Source: Steromphala cineraria
Lineage: Eukaryota > Mollusca > Gastropoda > Trochida > Trochidae
Direction of reading: 5' to 3'
Assembly: GCA_916613615.1 (NCBI GenBank)
Contig: OU744721.1
Coordinates: 81,845,060-81,909,059, forward strand
Length of the DNA: 64,000 bases
Shown here: positions 25,320 to 36,163 of the stretch, one piece after another
Layout: each line of letters opens with the position of its first letter
Numbering within the stretch: position 1 is the first letter of the stretch
Translations under genes and position numbers: made by a program
Notes under the pieces: generated by a model
What the model was told of the DNA's origin: nothing
The model's input: only the letters and a program-made list of their open reading frames with translations
Databases searched by the model: none

Positions 25320-25474
25320 TATGATGGTTTAACATCGATACGTATACGAACACAGATAACCCTGCCACAAGCCTCATGTCTGTAGATTGGAACTTACTAG
25401 GAAATCAAGAATTTTGCCGTATGCATTTCAATCTTTATCTAAGTACTGAGAAGGGCACAGGCCTATAGTACATT

Positions 25475-26017
25475 TCATATATACAACGTTCTTAACATCA
25501 TTGCTTGGTGGATATCAACTGCAACATTTTGAATAACATGTCCATTCATACAATTCAATAATAAGGGAGAAAATTCTGCTGGATAGAGAAAATAGTTGTC
25601 TTTTATGTACTTTTTGCGTAAATCCTCATAAGCTGGGCGTAAAATAAGAAAATGATATTCGTCTTTTACAATGTTACTATAACAACGTTTACATATTCTG
25701 TCTTCTCTTTTGATATTCATGAATCTTCCCTTTTCCATTAATAGGTCATGAGAAGAACATCGAAAACGAGCTAACAATATTCTAAATTTTCTTACATAAA
25801 CACATGATAAATAACGTTCAGTATAAATGTGAGTTTTGAAAATTGTGTAGTAACTGCTTTTTGAAGAAGACGAGAGTGTTCCCAACCAATTTTGTTGATA
25901 GATATCTTTTAATCTTTGCGTAAATGTATTTTTTTTAAAAGACGGAAATTCTTTCTTGTTCATACCATTATAACCATAGATAATTAAATCTAGTGGAAAA
26001 TAGTAGTCTTTGAACAT
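25475..26017 (-). mobile_element. Non-LTR retrotransposon fragment, C-terminal region of ORF2
   Basis: A 180-codon frame encodes the tail that follows reverse transcriptase in many animal LINEs. It has LARFRCSSHDLLMEKGRF, then basic and acidic residues, then CKRCYSN and DEYHFLILRPAYEDLR. The usual last zinc ligand before P-A-Y is Arg rather than Cys, which suggests decay or divergence. The reverse transcriptase and endonuclease domains are missing, so the copy is truncated at its 5' side (toward 26,017). The frame ends in a normal stop. Confidence 0.75.
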
Positions 26018-26835
26018 CGGAAACCCAACTATTCTTACCAGCTGTGTCTTATTCTAAAAATTTAACTACCGTATACATTTGTAACCCCCCTCTTCAGCCC
26101 ACAGATCTCGAGAAAACGTTGAAGATAAACATAAACACAAACAAAACATACATTTACGGTAAGAGTTCAAGCACATTTCATAGAGTGAATCACTATAATT
26201 ACAAATATGTATTAGGGTATTCAATTCTGGTTACCGTTTGAATTTTTGCGTTATATAATATATACATATTATTACTAGAAAACCAACTGTTGATGAAAAC
26301 GTAGTCCTGCTTCATGACTGTGTATTAGATCAAATAGATGGACTAAATGTTGTTTCTTGTGTAAACTCTCTTTAATCTCTTAGGTAAGCATGCATCCTTT
26401 GCTACAATTAAGTTTCTGTGAGTTAGCTCAGAACTGTACTAGTAATTAGGATCCGTCACATCACTGTAGGCCAAGCGTTCCATCAGCTTTTTGGTGAACG
26501 TGAACAATGAGTAAATCATCTACATCCAGTAAAATCTGGATTCCAGAAAATGTCATATGTTAATATGGTACAAGAAACCCTAAAACCCATTGCATGAGGA
26601 GCCACTCCGGGAGTTGTCAGGGGTTACATATGTCAAACTGTACCAATAGTGTTATATGATCGAGAAGTATGGACTGTTGCAGGACACTATCGTTTCATAT
26701 AGATCATCAATATCGTATAGTGACAACACGAAGGTTTGCAGTCGATATAATGATCGGAAAGCGCACAATGACGTGCATCAATCAGTCACAAAGTGATTTT
26801 GAAATTTCATATAAAGCAGTCAAAATGTCAGTTAT
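26018..26835. other. Intergenic DNA
   Basis: Nothing recognisable is seen. Short open frames continue into the inverted-repeat element that begins at 26,836 and are not credible genes. Confidence 0.5.
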
Positions 26836-27548
26836 AGTACTCACGGAAATAGAAATTAAATGCTTTTTTAGATTTTTTCTTTATTTGGAACTAACTGGAT
26901 ATTTTGGAACTAACTTTTGTTTCAGACAATTTTTGTAAATCGACCGAAATATATGAATTTACAGGAGAGAAAAACGTGTCGTTTTCACGCCTCGAAATTA
27001 TTTCAAAGTCGAAATGTACGTTTCTGATGCAAGCTATAGTATGTAAATTATCTGTAATCTCAGTACCATCCGTTAAAATACATTGTTTAATGTACAATAA
27101 TTTTATGTCTTATGTCCTCTACTATTCATAACTCATATGATTTAAAAATTCATAAAAATTTGAAAAAGAATGAGGTTTACAAACATAAACGCGTGTTACA
27201 AATTACTTTTCTTGCGAGTTCATTCATAACTTCTGTTGACAATTGCAGAGTTGCTGTGGCAACGCACGTGCAACTGCAAATTCAGTGAAAAGAGCGTTGC
27301 GGGTTTATTGTCACATTGCTGAGAGTGACGTCTCATCTATAGCAGGTTTCGAAATGTATTGAAAATATGCAAATTTTGGGCAGTTTTACATGAACAAAGG
27401 TAATTTTAAGTATATTTTTGCAATGATTTAATAAGGCCTAGGTGGGAAAAATTTAGTTATTTGAACATCTGGAAGAATTACTTACATTTGTCGAGTAATA
27501 AAAAAAATAAACGCCAAAAACCATTTTATTTCTATTTCCGTGAGTACT
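26836..27548. mobile_element. Inverted-repeat element (713 bases)
   Basis: The left end AGTACTCACGGAAATAGAAA and the reverse complement of the right end agree over about 25 bases with a one-base slip. No transposase is encoded. The interior contains shorter palindromes near 27,240-27,290. The target duplication is unclear. Confidence 0.75.
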
Positions 27549-27709
27549 TTTAGGAGTTGATATGTTACATAACTGGTATTGATGTTAAGTGGACGTGAAA
27601 ATATGGATTCCGTCATATATGACTGTTTTAAGATTTTCATTTAAAACAAGCGTTTGTTATATTATTGCCAATTCGTATCAAAGTAAAAACGTTTGTGATG
27701 AAAATTATT

Positions 27710-28694
27710 CTAGGACAAAAGTCCACCCGGATAAAAGCCCATAGGACAAAAGCCCAACCTGACAAAACCCCACACCATTTCGATACATTCTAGGACAAAA
27801 CCACTCTCATGTTTTTTAATTCCATGAGAATACATGTTGAAAAAAATAACAATAAATTCGTACAATATGATTGTAACAACTCAAACTCAAATTCTTTTTA
27901 ATATTAACTGATTGACATTAGCGCTGTTTTTCTGGTGTTTTTTTAGTTTTGGGTGGATGCCATGAGGATTTCTTGTTATTCTATGTTCTTTTTTTCAATT
28001 ACTTGGTGTGATTATGTATCTGTTCAAGAGAGGTCTTAATGTGAACGTAACAATTTTATTGATGTAGACTAGAGTTTTTGATTCATAAGATTCCAATGTT
28101 ATATATAGGTTATAGTGGTAGGGGTATATACGGTAAAATGTAAATTGTTATCAGAAAAATTCGTAACAGTATGTCTTCAAAAATTACTATCGTTACACCT
28201 AAAGAAATCACTGGCTCTTAACGTCATAAAGTTTCAAGTGACATTGGCAAAGTCTTATGTTGTGCCAAACATGAATACAATCACCTCTATTCTCCATCTC
28301 TTCATTCTTAACAATATCAATCTTAACACTTAACAACACCTGTTCTTGTCATTCTAATTAGTAATAAATATGTATTCTCCTTTTTCATGTATAGCCACCC
28401 TCTCATCTATAGAGAATAAGTTTCTACACTACTAAAATGATTGGTGGGGTTTTGTCCGCTTACTGAAAAATAGGTGTGGGTTTTCGTCAGAGTGAGCTTT
28501 TGTCCTATGGGGTTTTGTCAGGGTGGGCTTTTGTCCTATGGGGTTTTCGTCAGGGTGGGCTTTTGTCCTATAGGGTTTTGTCAGGGTGGGCTTTTGTCCT
28601 ATGGGGGTTTCGTCAGGGTGGACTTTTGTCCTATGGGGTTTTGTCAGGGTTGGCTTTTGTCCTATGAGGTTTTGTCCGGTTGGGTTTCGTCCGG
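27710..28694. mobile_element. Fold-back-like element with tandem-repeat ends
   Basis: The left end (27,710-27,775) has three short copies of TAGGACAAAAGCCC-type sequence. The right end (28,440-28,694) has about seven copies of the inverted form, unit about 31 bases (TTTTGTCCTATGGGG and TTTTGTCAGGGT alternating). Long inverted ends built of tandem subrepeats are typical of fold-back elements. The long reading frames through the right end are repeat artefacts. Confidence 0.75.
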
Positions 28695-28806
28695 AAACCG
28701 ATGAAAATAACAGATTGGCTCTTTTAGTGTGAGTGAACAGTACAATAAGGTGAAATTTAATATGTTTTAGCAGAGACGTTATGTAACAGGAACTGCTCAT
28801 CTTCTT

Positions 28807-28910
28807 CTAATCAGCCTGGATGTCGTTGATCTTCAGCAAGTGGTGAGGCCACGCCTTGAAGAACCAGGTAATCATGTTATCGTATGGTATCGGGTTGTGA
28901 CCGTATGCCT
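28807..28910 (-). CDS. Orphan terminal exon of an unrecognised gene
   Basis: The minus strand, after a T-rich tract and an AG near 28,911, reads open for 34 codons to TAG. It includes YGHNPIPYDNMITWFF and then KAWPHHLLKINDIQAD before the stop. The residue mix, with several Trp, His and Pro, looks like real protein and unlike translated AT-rich intron. I do not recognise the family. No neighbouring exon was found upstream (28,911-29,897), so it may be a stranded or pseudogenised last exon. A plus-strand reading of the same bases is also open and spliced-looking (acceptor AATCAG, donor GTAATC), so the strand is not certain. Confidence 0.4.
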
Positions 28911-29897
28911 CTTATCTAACAATTTGACAAAACAAAGCAGCTTATTTAATCTAGTTGACAAACATTGATAGTGAAATGATTCTCACATGTAGAGATGCTG
29001 GTTAAATTGATTGAAAAAAAATAATAAATAATTTGTACGATTTGAATTTGCCGAATCAGCCATCTTGCCTGTACTTTTCGTGGTGTCGGAATAGCTGAGC
29101 AGCTTTCCATCTAACTCTGAAAACAGCTTAAAGTATTTCTATTGACACCCAGACTGAATGAAATGATTCTCGGATGTGGAGAATCAAGGTTAATAGATTG
29201 AAATATATATATAACATGAACGAGCGAAAGTCCGTCACCCAGACCCTAAAAATATGTAATTGATGAAAAACCAAGTCTAGAAAAGTATAGCAAGTCTAGC
29301 CCATGATCGCTCAGCATCTTCTGGGCTCCATTTTGTTATAATACATGAATTGTTTAAAAATATTGTCAAAATTGAAAATAAAATACCTTTGAGACTTACT
29401 GTAAGTCTCATGTAGTATGTTAAAACCTCTTGACACATAATAATGGTAGAGGAATAGGATTTGTTTGATTAAGTAATCTGTTTTACATTTGGCTATGGGT
29501 TTATAATATAAGGCCAACAAAAGTCAATCAAGGGAGGCTACTCTACTCTATCGAAGTCTTTACGATGATTTTCGGACGACTTACGTCGGAAGTCCGTGAA
29601 ACTCGGAATGATTCTGATAACGCTATTTTGAAGCGCTCGGTCTGTCCGACGAGTTATAACATTACAACTAGTTCAAGGCAGATAGTTTTATAAAACAATG
29701 TCGAGACTTGAATCACCAAATAAAGACACCGAAACTACCCGGATGTTTACGTAACCTATATGCCCATACGGTAAGCTTACAAATCTCTCATATATAAGCT
29801 GCTTCAAGCTCCACCGCGCCTCCACACAGTACTTCACGAAACATGAAATATGATAGGCAGGGTGGCAGCGAATAATAACTTGATAAATATAACATTC
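28911..29897. other. Unique DNA left of the duplication
   Basis: No gene is supported. A CpG-richer patch at 29,560-29,640 contains a minus-strand GAC|GTAAGT donor-like site after about 50 open bases, but nothing confirms an exon. The sequence does not recur at the left of units 2 and 3. Confidence 0.5.
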
Positions 29898-29974
29898 CAT
29901 CCAGTAAAATAAATCCATTAATAGTCCATTGTTGCAGGTATGTTATTTTCAATGGCAGAAAAGGTTGAAATGGG

Positions 29975-30215
29975 GGAGAGTAAGATAGAGGGTAGAAAAC
30001 GGGTAATGTAAGATGAAGGGTAGAAAACGGGTAGAATAAGATGAAGGGTAGAAAACGGATAAAGTAAGATATAGGGCAGAAAACCGGCAAAATAATTTAG
30101 GATAAAAAAACAGATATAGTGAGATAAAAGACCGATAAACGGGAAGAGTACGATAGAGTTAGAAAACGAGTAGAGTACAATGGAGGGTAGAAAACGTTTA
30201 GAGCACGATGGAGGA
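29975..30215. repeat. GTAGAAAACGG minisatellite, unit 1 copy
   Basis: About eight degenerate units of roughly 28 bases (AGGGTAGAAAACGGGTA plus a GTAAGAT spacer). Shorter versions lie in units 2 and 3. Minus-strand reading frames rich in Leu, Pro, Ser and Tyr come from this repeat. Confidence 0.8.
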
Positions 30216-32561
30216 TCGACTATTCATGGGTAAGAGAACATGATGCAGTTATATGGAACTTACGAGTTACGCTTACAAGTGGGGTGGAGTATGTGTGGTA
30301 TACTTTCTCAATTAAGTTAGTTTTGTGTGCGAGTGCTAAGACCAATCGACAAGGAGGTTCTCTTATTTATTACCAACTCATTTGATATTTTAACAACCTC
30401 CAACAAGATGTAGGTATCAAATATGGGGTGATCTTATTCTAACAATCTTAAAGGTATAGGATATTTGATTGTAATCATTGTAAATCATACTATATCGAGC
30501 GAAGTGAAAAAAATCAATTAGCTCCTTTGAGCTAATTATGATAACAAAATGTAGTCTTTCACTCATTGACGTTTGCTGCCAGTTGTATTTTAAATCTGAA
30601 ATATATTTATATACTTCCTTTTTAAAACTCTTCGTCTGTTAAGTTCACTAAATTTCAAGTTTGATCACGTTAGTGTTATTCATATTTCACATTTTCACAG
30701 TCTGAATAGTCTTAATACATATTGCTTGGATACTGAAAATTGGTTAATGCAATTGTCAATATATTTGATAAGCCTCAAACACAGGGTCAATGTTAATGTT
30801 TCAGAGAATTTGCTAGTTCACTACAGATCTAGATTTTCTTTTCAAGACCTTGTGTTGACGACAACGTGGCGACTGATTTTTATAACCTTATAACATGAGG
30901 TAGAAAAGTATCTACTTATTTCATCATGGTGATCAACAACCTAATGACGATAAATGATGAGATGAAATACTTATCATATCTCAACTTTTTTTAAAAGAAC
31001 CAAGGTACACTGGTACGATTTCTTATCTTTCAGTTTTTGAATTGATCAGAGAGGTTCAACAAACTAAGGTCACGGAAGTCATAAAATGCTTTACATAAGT
31101 ACCAGATATGAGCAATTCATGCACCGCCATAACACTCCATGTGTAATGGTACAGATCAAAGATTGAATGAAGTAACCTTCGGTTTCGTCAGTACAACTCT
31201 ACAGTAACAAGTGTTCGTAACCAGGAAGATGCGGTTGGCGTCTAGTTTTGAAGCGTCTGTTAGGTTCAATTGGTGACCGTCCTTGAGAGCTTAACGATTA
31301 TCATTGTATGCCAATACCGACCTTGTCACCGCTTTGGCTGCAGTCATATGTCGAAGTTTAATTGCCAGTGACTGTCGATTTTGAGTCAAATAATAACCTC
31401 TGTCTAAACTCCTATAATGCAAGTGTACATACCTGCACGTCAACCTTTGTTTTATTGCGTCAATCGTGTCAATGACAGATAACGTTAGTCAAAGTCTAAC
31501 CCAAGCTGATAGGGAATTGACGTCCGTGTTGTGCATGTTAGCTTGTCAGATATCCCACCACCCTTGAAGTGACATAGTCGGTTACGAAGCAATTGCAAGA
31601 ATAATGTTGATTCATCCACAAGAATGCAAGAGTATTTTCAATAATTATGGTTTGGGTTGTATTATAATGTTTTGGTTATCATAAAGCTCCAAAATACATG
31701 TTTTTTTCAACTGCAAAGCAGGCACAATTTTACTCATTCTGGTCTTCCTTCCATTCACTTTTCTCAAACTTAAATATTTCTTAGGTATAATTCTGTTTTA
31801 TTGAAATAAGCAAAAATCATAAATATCTGTAATACAAAGCTTGTATAATATTTTCAAACCTATGTCAAAAAATAGAATAACAATTGAAAAATGACATGTT
31901 TTCATGAACACATATACCTTTGACTTTATTGTCATAATATGAATCTGTATTGATGCCTTGTGAATTGTCCTTTTGGATGGCTGAAATGTTATGAATTGAT
32001 GTGAACTATGATGTATTTTGGGGAAATAAAAACATTTAAAAAAATTAAAATGTTTTGGTCATTTAATGGATGACCTATATTGATAACTGACAATTAAACA
32101 ACTTCTGTTTCACGTGACATTGCAGGAGTAATATGGTCAAGGTGAAACACAAGAGTTACACATATAGCACATTTTAAAAATTACTGTTTATGATATTGCA
32201 AATTTGTCTAACACTATCAATGTTATATTTATTTTTGTATTTCGGTATTTCTTTTGTCCTTGCATCAAGTTCATTCTCGTTTTCTATTTTGTCCTATAAA
32301 GATATTTTATCATGCACACATTATTAAGTAAAATAAGACGTGAAGTGTCATATTTCCCATGCTGTGGTATCGTTTTGTGATATATTCAGAACCTTGGTTG
32401 TGATATCATATTTCATCTATATATGTCATTGTTAAGATCAATTGAATCTATAACGCCTAAGTGAGTGTCAATTAGCGACTATACCCATTATACACGTGGT
32501 ATATCTTCATACCCCCATGACGACATGCAGATAGTGTCGTGTTGTAAGGCAAGTGCCTTTT
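30216..32561. other. Upstream region of TLR-A
   Basis: No gene is seen. The stretch is shared by all three units, so its conservation reflects recent duplication and says nothing about function. It presumably includes distal regulatory DNA of the receptor. Confidence 0.6.
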
Positions 32562-32585
32562 ACTTCCTGTTTAGGTGTAAATATA
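32562..32585 (+). promoter_or_regulatory. TLR-A core promoter candidate (ETS-like site and TATA-like box)
   Basis: ACTTCCTG at 32,562-32,569, an ETS-type GGAA site on the minus strand, lies 8 bases before TAAATATA at 32,578-32,585. Transcription would begin near 32,610, about 40 bases before the receptor start codon. Both motifs recur at the same spacing before TLR-B. Confidence 0.45.
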
Positions 32586-32603
32586 CTTCGACACCTCTCC
32601 ACT

Positions 32604-32645
32604 ATGTGTTCATTGCTGGATAGCCGGCCCGACAATATGATGTAG
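32604..32645 (+). other. Possible upstream open reading frame of TLR-A
   Basis: ATG at 32,604 opens a 13-codon frame ending in TAG at 32,643-32,645, five bases before the receptor ATG. TLR-B has the same frame at 49,855-49,896. If transcribed it could reduce receptor translation. Transcription start might instead lie downstream of its ATG. Confidence 0.35.
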
Positions 32646-32650
32646 AGTGT

Positions 32651-32683
32651 ATGAGAGAACTTAACATGACCATGCAAACGAGG
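32651..32683 (+). CDS. TLR-A exon 1 (start codon and signal-peptide front)
   Basis: ATG at 32,651 starts MRELNMTMQTR and ends at AGG|GTAAGT. Spliced in phase 0 to the acceptor TTTGTTTCAG at 38,580, it continues IRLPMLLLIVLTWTTG, giving a full signal peptide with basic n-region and hydrophobic core. The same exon, donor and frame are present for TLR-B. This ATG is chosen because it is the first in-frame one after a stop (TAG at 32,621) and is shared by both genes. Later ATGs at 32,666 and 32,672 are possible. Confidence 0.75.
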
Positions 32684-33829
32684 GTAAGTTGTACAATGTT
32701 TTGCAGTTTTATTTTATATTAATGGACTGTACCGTGACGAACGTTTCTGATTACGGAACCTTGTGGTCTGCCTTGATAGTAATACTACCGCTGAGAAAAG
32801 TCACTAAACGATGGGACGTGAATGTGTTTCAATTTTATAATTAATAGTATCAAAGTTCATTATCCTCGGTATCGACATTGATCGAAGTGTGTATAGCATG
32901 CGGTAAACAACCCAGCTTGGTTCAGTGTTCTATAAGAGCTGGCGGTTAGGGTCAATAATGCCTACAAGGAAAAACGCCTACAGTGAACAATGCCTACACT
33001 GAATGTTATGACAGTGACACGCTTACCTGCACATAAGTGAACATGCTCGTAATGAACTATTTCGATAACCTCATGCTAGGTCAAGTAACACAATCTTACT
33101 AATGTAAATAGTGCTGGTCTACTTTGTTGAATCTGATCTGAATTGATATGTACTGGGCCGTGTCGCAACCAGGAAGCTAACCAAGCTAACCACAGCGTTG
33201 TCAGCGCCACTGTATATACATGTATGCATTGCAGTGTTAGAACATACATGAGGAAACATCAAATGAAGCCCTTTAACGGGCTATGAGAGAATGATGTCAT
33301 CAACTAGTTGATGAATAGTAGTTGTTATAGTTTTGTAAACAATCACAAAAAAAGTAACCATAAACTTTGAACGTCGTTGTAGCAATATGAAATTAAGGTA
33401 GACTTTGGCGATACAACAGCGTATGTTAGCGTAATGCAGAATGCTGGTCAACTTGTTTATAACCATGAGTTAATGAAACAACATTTATTTTACATTTCCT
33501 CATTTCTAGACATTAATTGCACTTATGTTATCTTTTCATTAAACTATTCGTGGTTTTGATTGATAAAGATAAGGAAATGGAAAGTGTGTAAGTTTGCGGT
33601 TATTTCCAATATCAACACGAAACTACTTATTCTGCTTAAAGAGCAGGTCTTGCCTTTTGTTTGATAAGGATATGTTTCAGAAACCCTCTAGAAGTTGAAA
33701 TCCTTTTGAAGTTCAGAAACCGAGCTTCAAACACACACACGCTCTTAAAATATAACTCAATTTAAGTTGAGATTAAACTCCATCCAGCGTCAATTTCGAA
33801 ATATATTTAGATATAAACAGGCTTTATAT

Positions 33830-36163
33830 AGACAGATCCAGTCGAGAGCAGTTAGGGCCCGCCCCCTACGACGTGATTGGTTGAAATATTTTAGGGGACA
33901 AGTTTCAAGCTCAGGCGAGCCGGGCCGTGTATCTTAACAATGTCACTTGCCGAATCTTTTGGCTTGCGTTCATGTTTATGTCGTTCATAGCGCACATTAT
34001 CTAACAAATACATTCAAGATACACCTATAAGCTTTGATAAATCTTCATTTTATCAACAAATAAAAAGTAATTTTGACACTTTATCAATGTCCAGAGCAAG
34101 AGACGTCGTCGACCACTTTGTAAACAAACGCATTTCAACTCGGAATATTTCCATCACTATTGTAAATTGTCGTACAATCCAAGTAATTAAAAACTCTTAT
34201 AACACATTTTACCACCAGATGTTTAATTTCATAAATCATCAACAAGTTGGCTTTTTTATATTTTGTCGATACACCTTTTTTACTGAAATATATCGATTAA
34301 TCATTGTCATGGTCGCATAGGCTCAGTTGTTGACTATTACACAGCTAGATCAGTCAACATACATTTTTTTTAAATACCATTATTGAGAATTTTAATCCTT
34401 GAAACAACATTTAAAATTAGTTGCCATATTTTTATTTTTTTGAACACACAATATTTACATTGCTAATTATCTTTTTATACTAACAATGAGATCATAACCG
34501 TATTTCCTCTAATATTTTTTCAGCACCCCTTTACCCCCCCCCCCCCCCCCCCCCCCCACCCCCCCGCGCTTATTAGAGGCCCGGCGATTATTGGAGACCC
34601 GGCGCTTATTTCTTTCATAGAACATTGAAGTTTGCTTTTAGCCGTCTTTTACAATGAATACATGTAAAATGTTTACTGAGGGAGCATTTAACTAATGGAT
34701 AGGACCCGGCGCTTATTAGAGACCCGGCGCTTATAAGAGGCCCGGCGCTTATTTTCTCAACCACCAATGACCCCCCGGCGCTTATTAGAGGCCAGGCGCT
34801 TATTGGAGACCCGGCGCTTATTAGAGGAAATACGGTATTCATAAAAAAAAAATCAATCTTCTCAAAATATTATTGCAGTATATGTAATTTATACTATCAT
34901 TTAAATGGTAATCATTTTCATGTTTCTTTCAAAGGTTACCTTTTTTAAAAAGAAAATTACCAAATGAGTCTCCCTTCAAAAATCAATTGACTGTACATCA
35001 ATTATCAAAGATTAATTCTTATTCACAAATACCATTAGAATATATCATTTGGCGACACTCCATACAATCATAGTATACATTTATATTTTGCTTTTTAAAA
35101 ATTATATTTCAATTGTAGCCAAATATAAATCTTTAATGAATCCCAAATATCTACAGTAAAAGAGAGAATGTTAAATTGTAGGAGGTGAATACACAGGGAT
35201 GATTTTTAAAATTAAAAAAAATACATATTTGACAGGCTTCATTCAGGATCTGGAAAATATCAATTTAATTAAATTTAGATCAACATGCAGATCTTATATT
35301 TTGTCATATTTTGTTATATAAATTTAACCATTGAACTGTAAAATTGAAATATTTAAAATGAACATGATATATTTTTCATGTTTAATCTTACAGGCAAGAA
35401 TATTTTCAAGTTTTGTTTGTATAAAATGCCTGAAAGGTAATACATGGGACATAACCTACTGCTTGCATGAAAGCTATACATAAATTAATCTATGGGTTGG
35501 AGCATAATACATATATGGAACATAATGAGTGAAATGGAAATGCAGAAAACCTTATATTTATCAAAGATTCGATGTCTGCAAGTGTCTTTGATATTTAATT
35601 ATTTCTAAGTGGGATATTTCGCCGTATTTTGCACAACAAGACGTCCAACATAGTTTGTTTACAATATGGCGAAATTTCGAAAATTGCCGAAATGTCAACG
35701 TGTAGGATTGCTATTAATGATCTCGATCAACTTAAATGAACTGTTGATTCAGAAACATACAGTACTGAAGATAAATTATCAAAGGGTACTTAGAGCTGTC
35801 ACCTTGTTGAAAGTTTATGAGAGTGACTTGACAAGTGCGTAATTCGAACAAATTCTCACCTTCGAACACTTGTCCGACCCGTGATTGTTTTTTACCATGT
35901 AGTAAGCCATTTCAACAATTTTAGCGATGGATAACGGTAACCTTGCTACCCTACACAATGAGGAATACTTATGTCATGACATTGATGCATAAATATTGAA
36001 AGAACGCCATAAATAAATATTATTTGCAACAAGAGAAACGAGTCCCCATTATCGCTTTGTTTGTCCCCGGAAGTAAAGTTGACAAATTCGCGTAGCAAAA
36101 TCGCCGCTCTGATTGGCTGATATAACGCATGCGAGAGATTTGATTGACAGACTGGATCGGTCT
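33830..36163. mobile_element. 2.33-kb inverted-repeat element in TLR-A intron 1
   Basis: Unit 2 has the uninterrupted site (CTTTATATTAAGGC near 51,910), so the insertion edges are exact. The ends AGACAGATCCAGTC and AGACCGATCCAGTC are inverted repeats, and AT flanks both sides. No transposase frame is seen; the longest open stretch (77 codons at 34,087) matches nothing I know. A second element is nested at 34,497-34,836. Confidence 0.85.
34497..34836. mobile_element. Nested MITE with GCGCTTATTAGAGGCCCGG repeats
   Basis: The ends ACCGTATTTCCTCTAATA and its reverse complement enclose a poly-C tract at about 34,535-34,557. They also enclose seven or so copies of CCGGCGCTTATTAGAGGC in two blocks. 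Similar elements occur in many marine invertebrate genomes to my recollection. It lies wholly inside the 2.33-kb insertion. Confidence 0.75.

Noticed and set aside
28432..28800. 122-codon frame rich in Thr, Lys and Pro, and the plus-strand frames opposite
   Set aside because: All arise from the tandem end of the fold-back element.
34087..34320. 77-codon frame inside the 2.33-kb element as a transposase remnant
   Set aside because: No DDE/D motifs or known transposase residues are visible.
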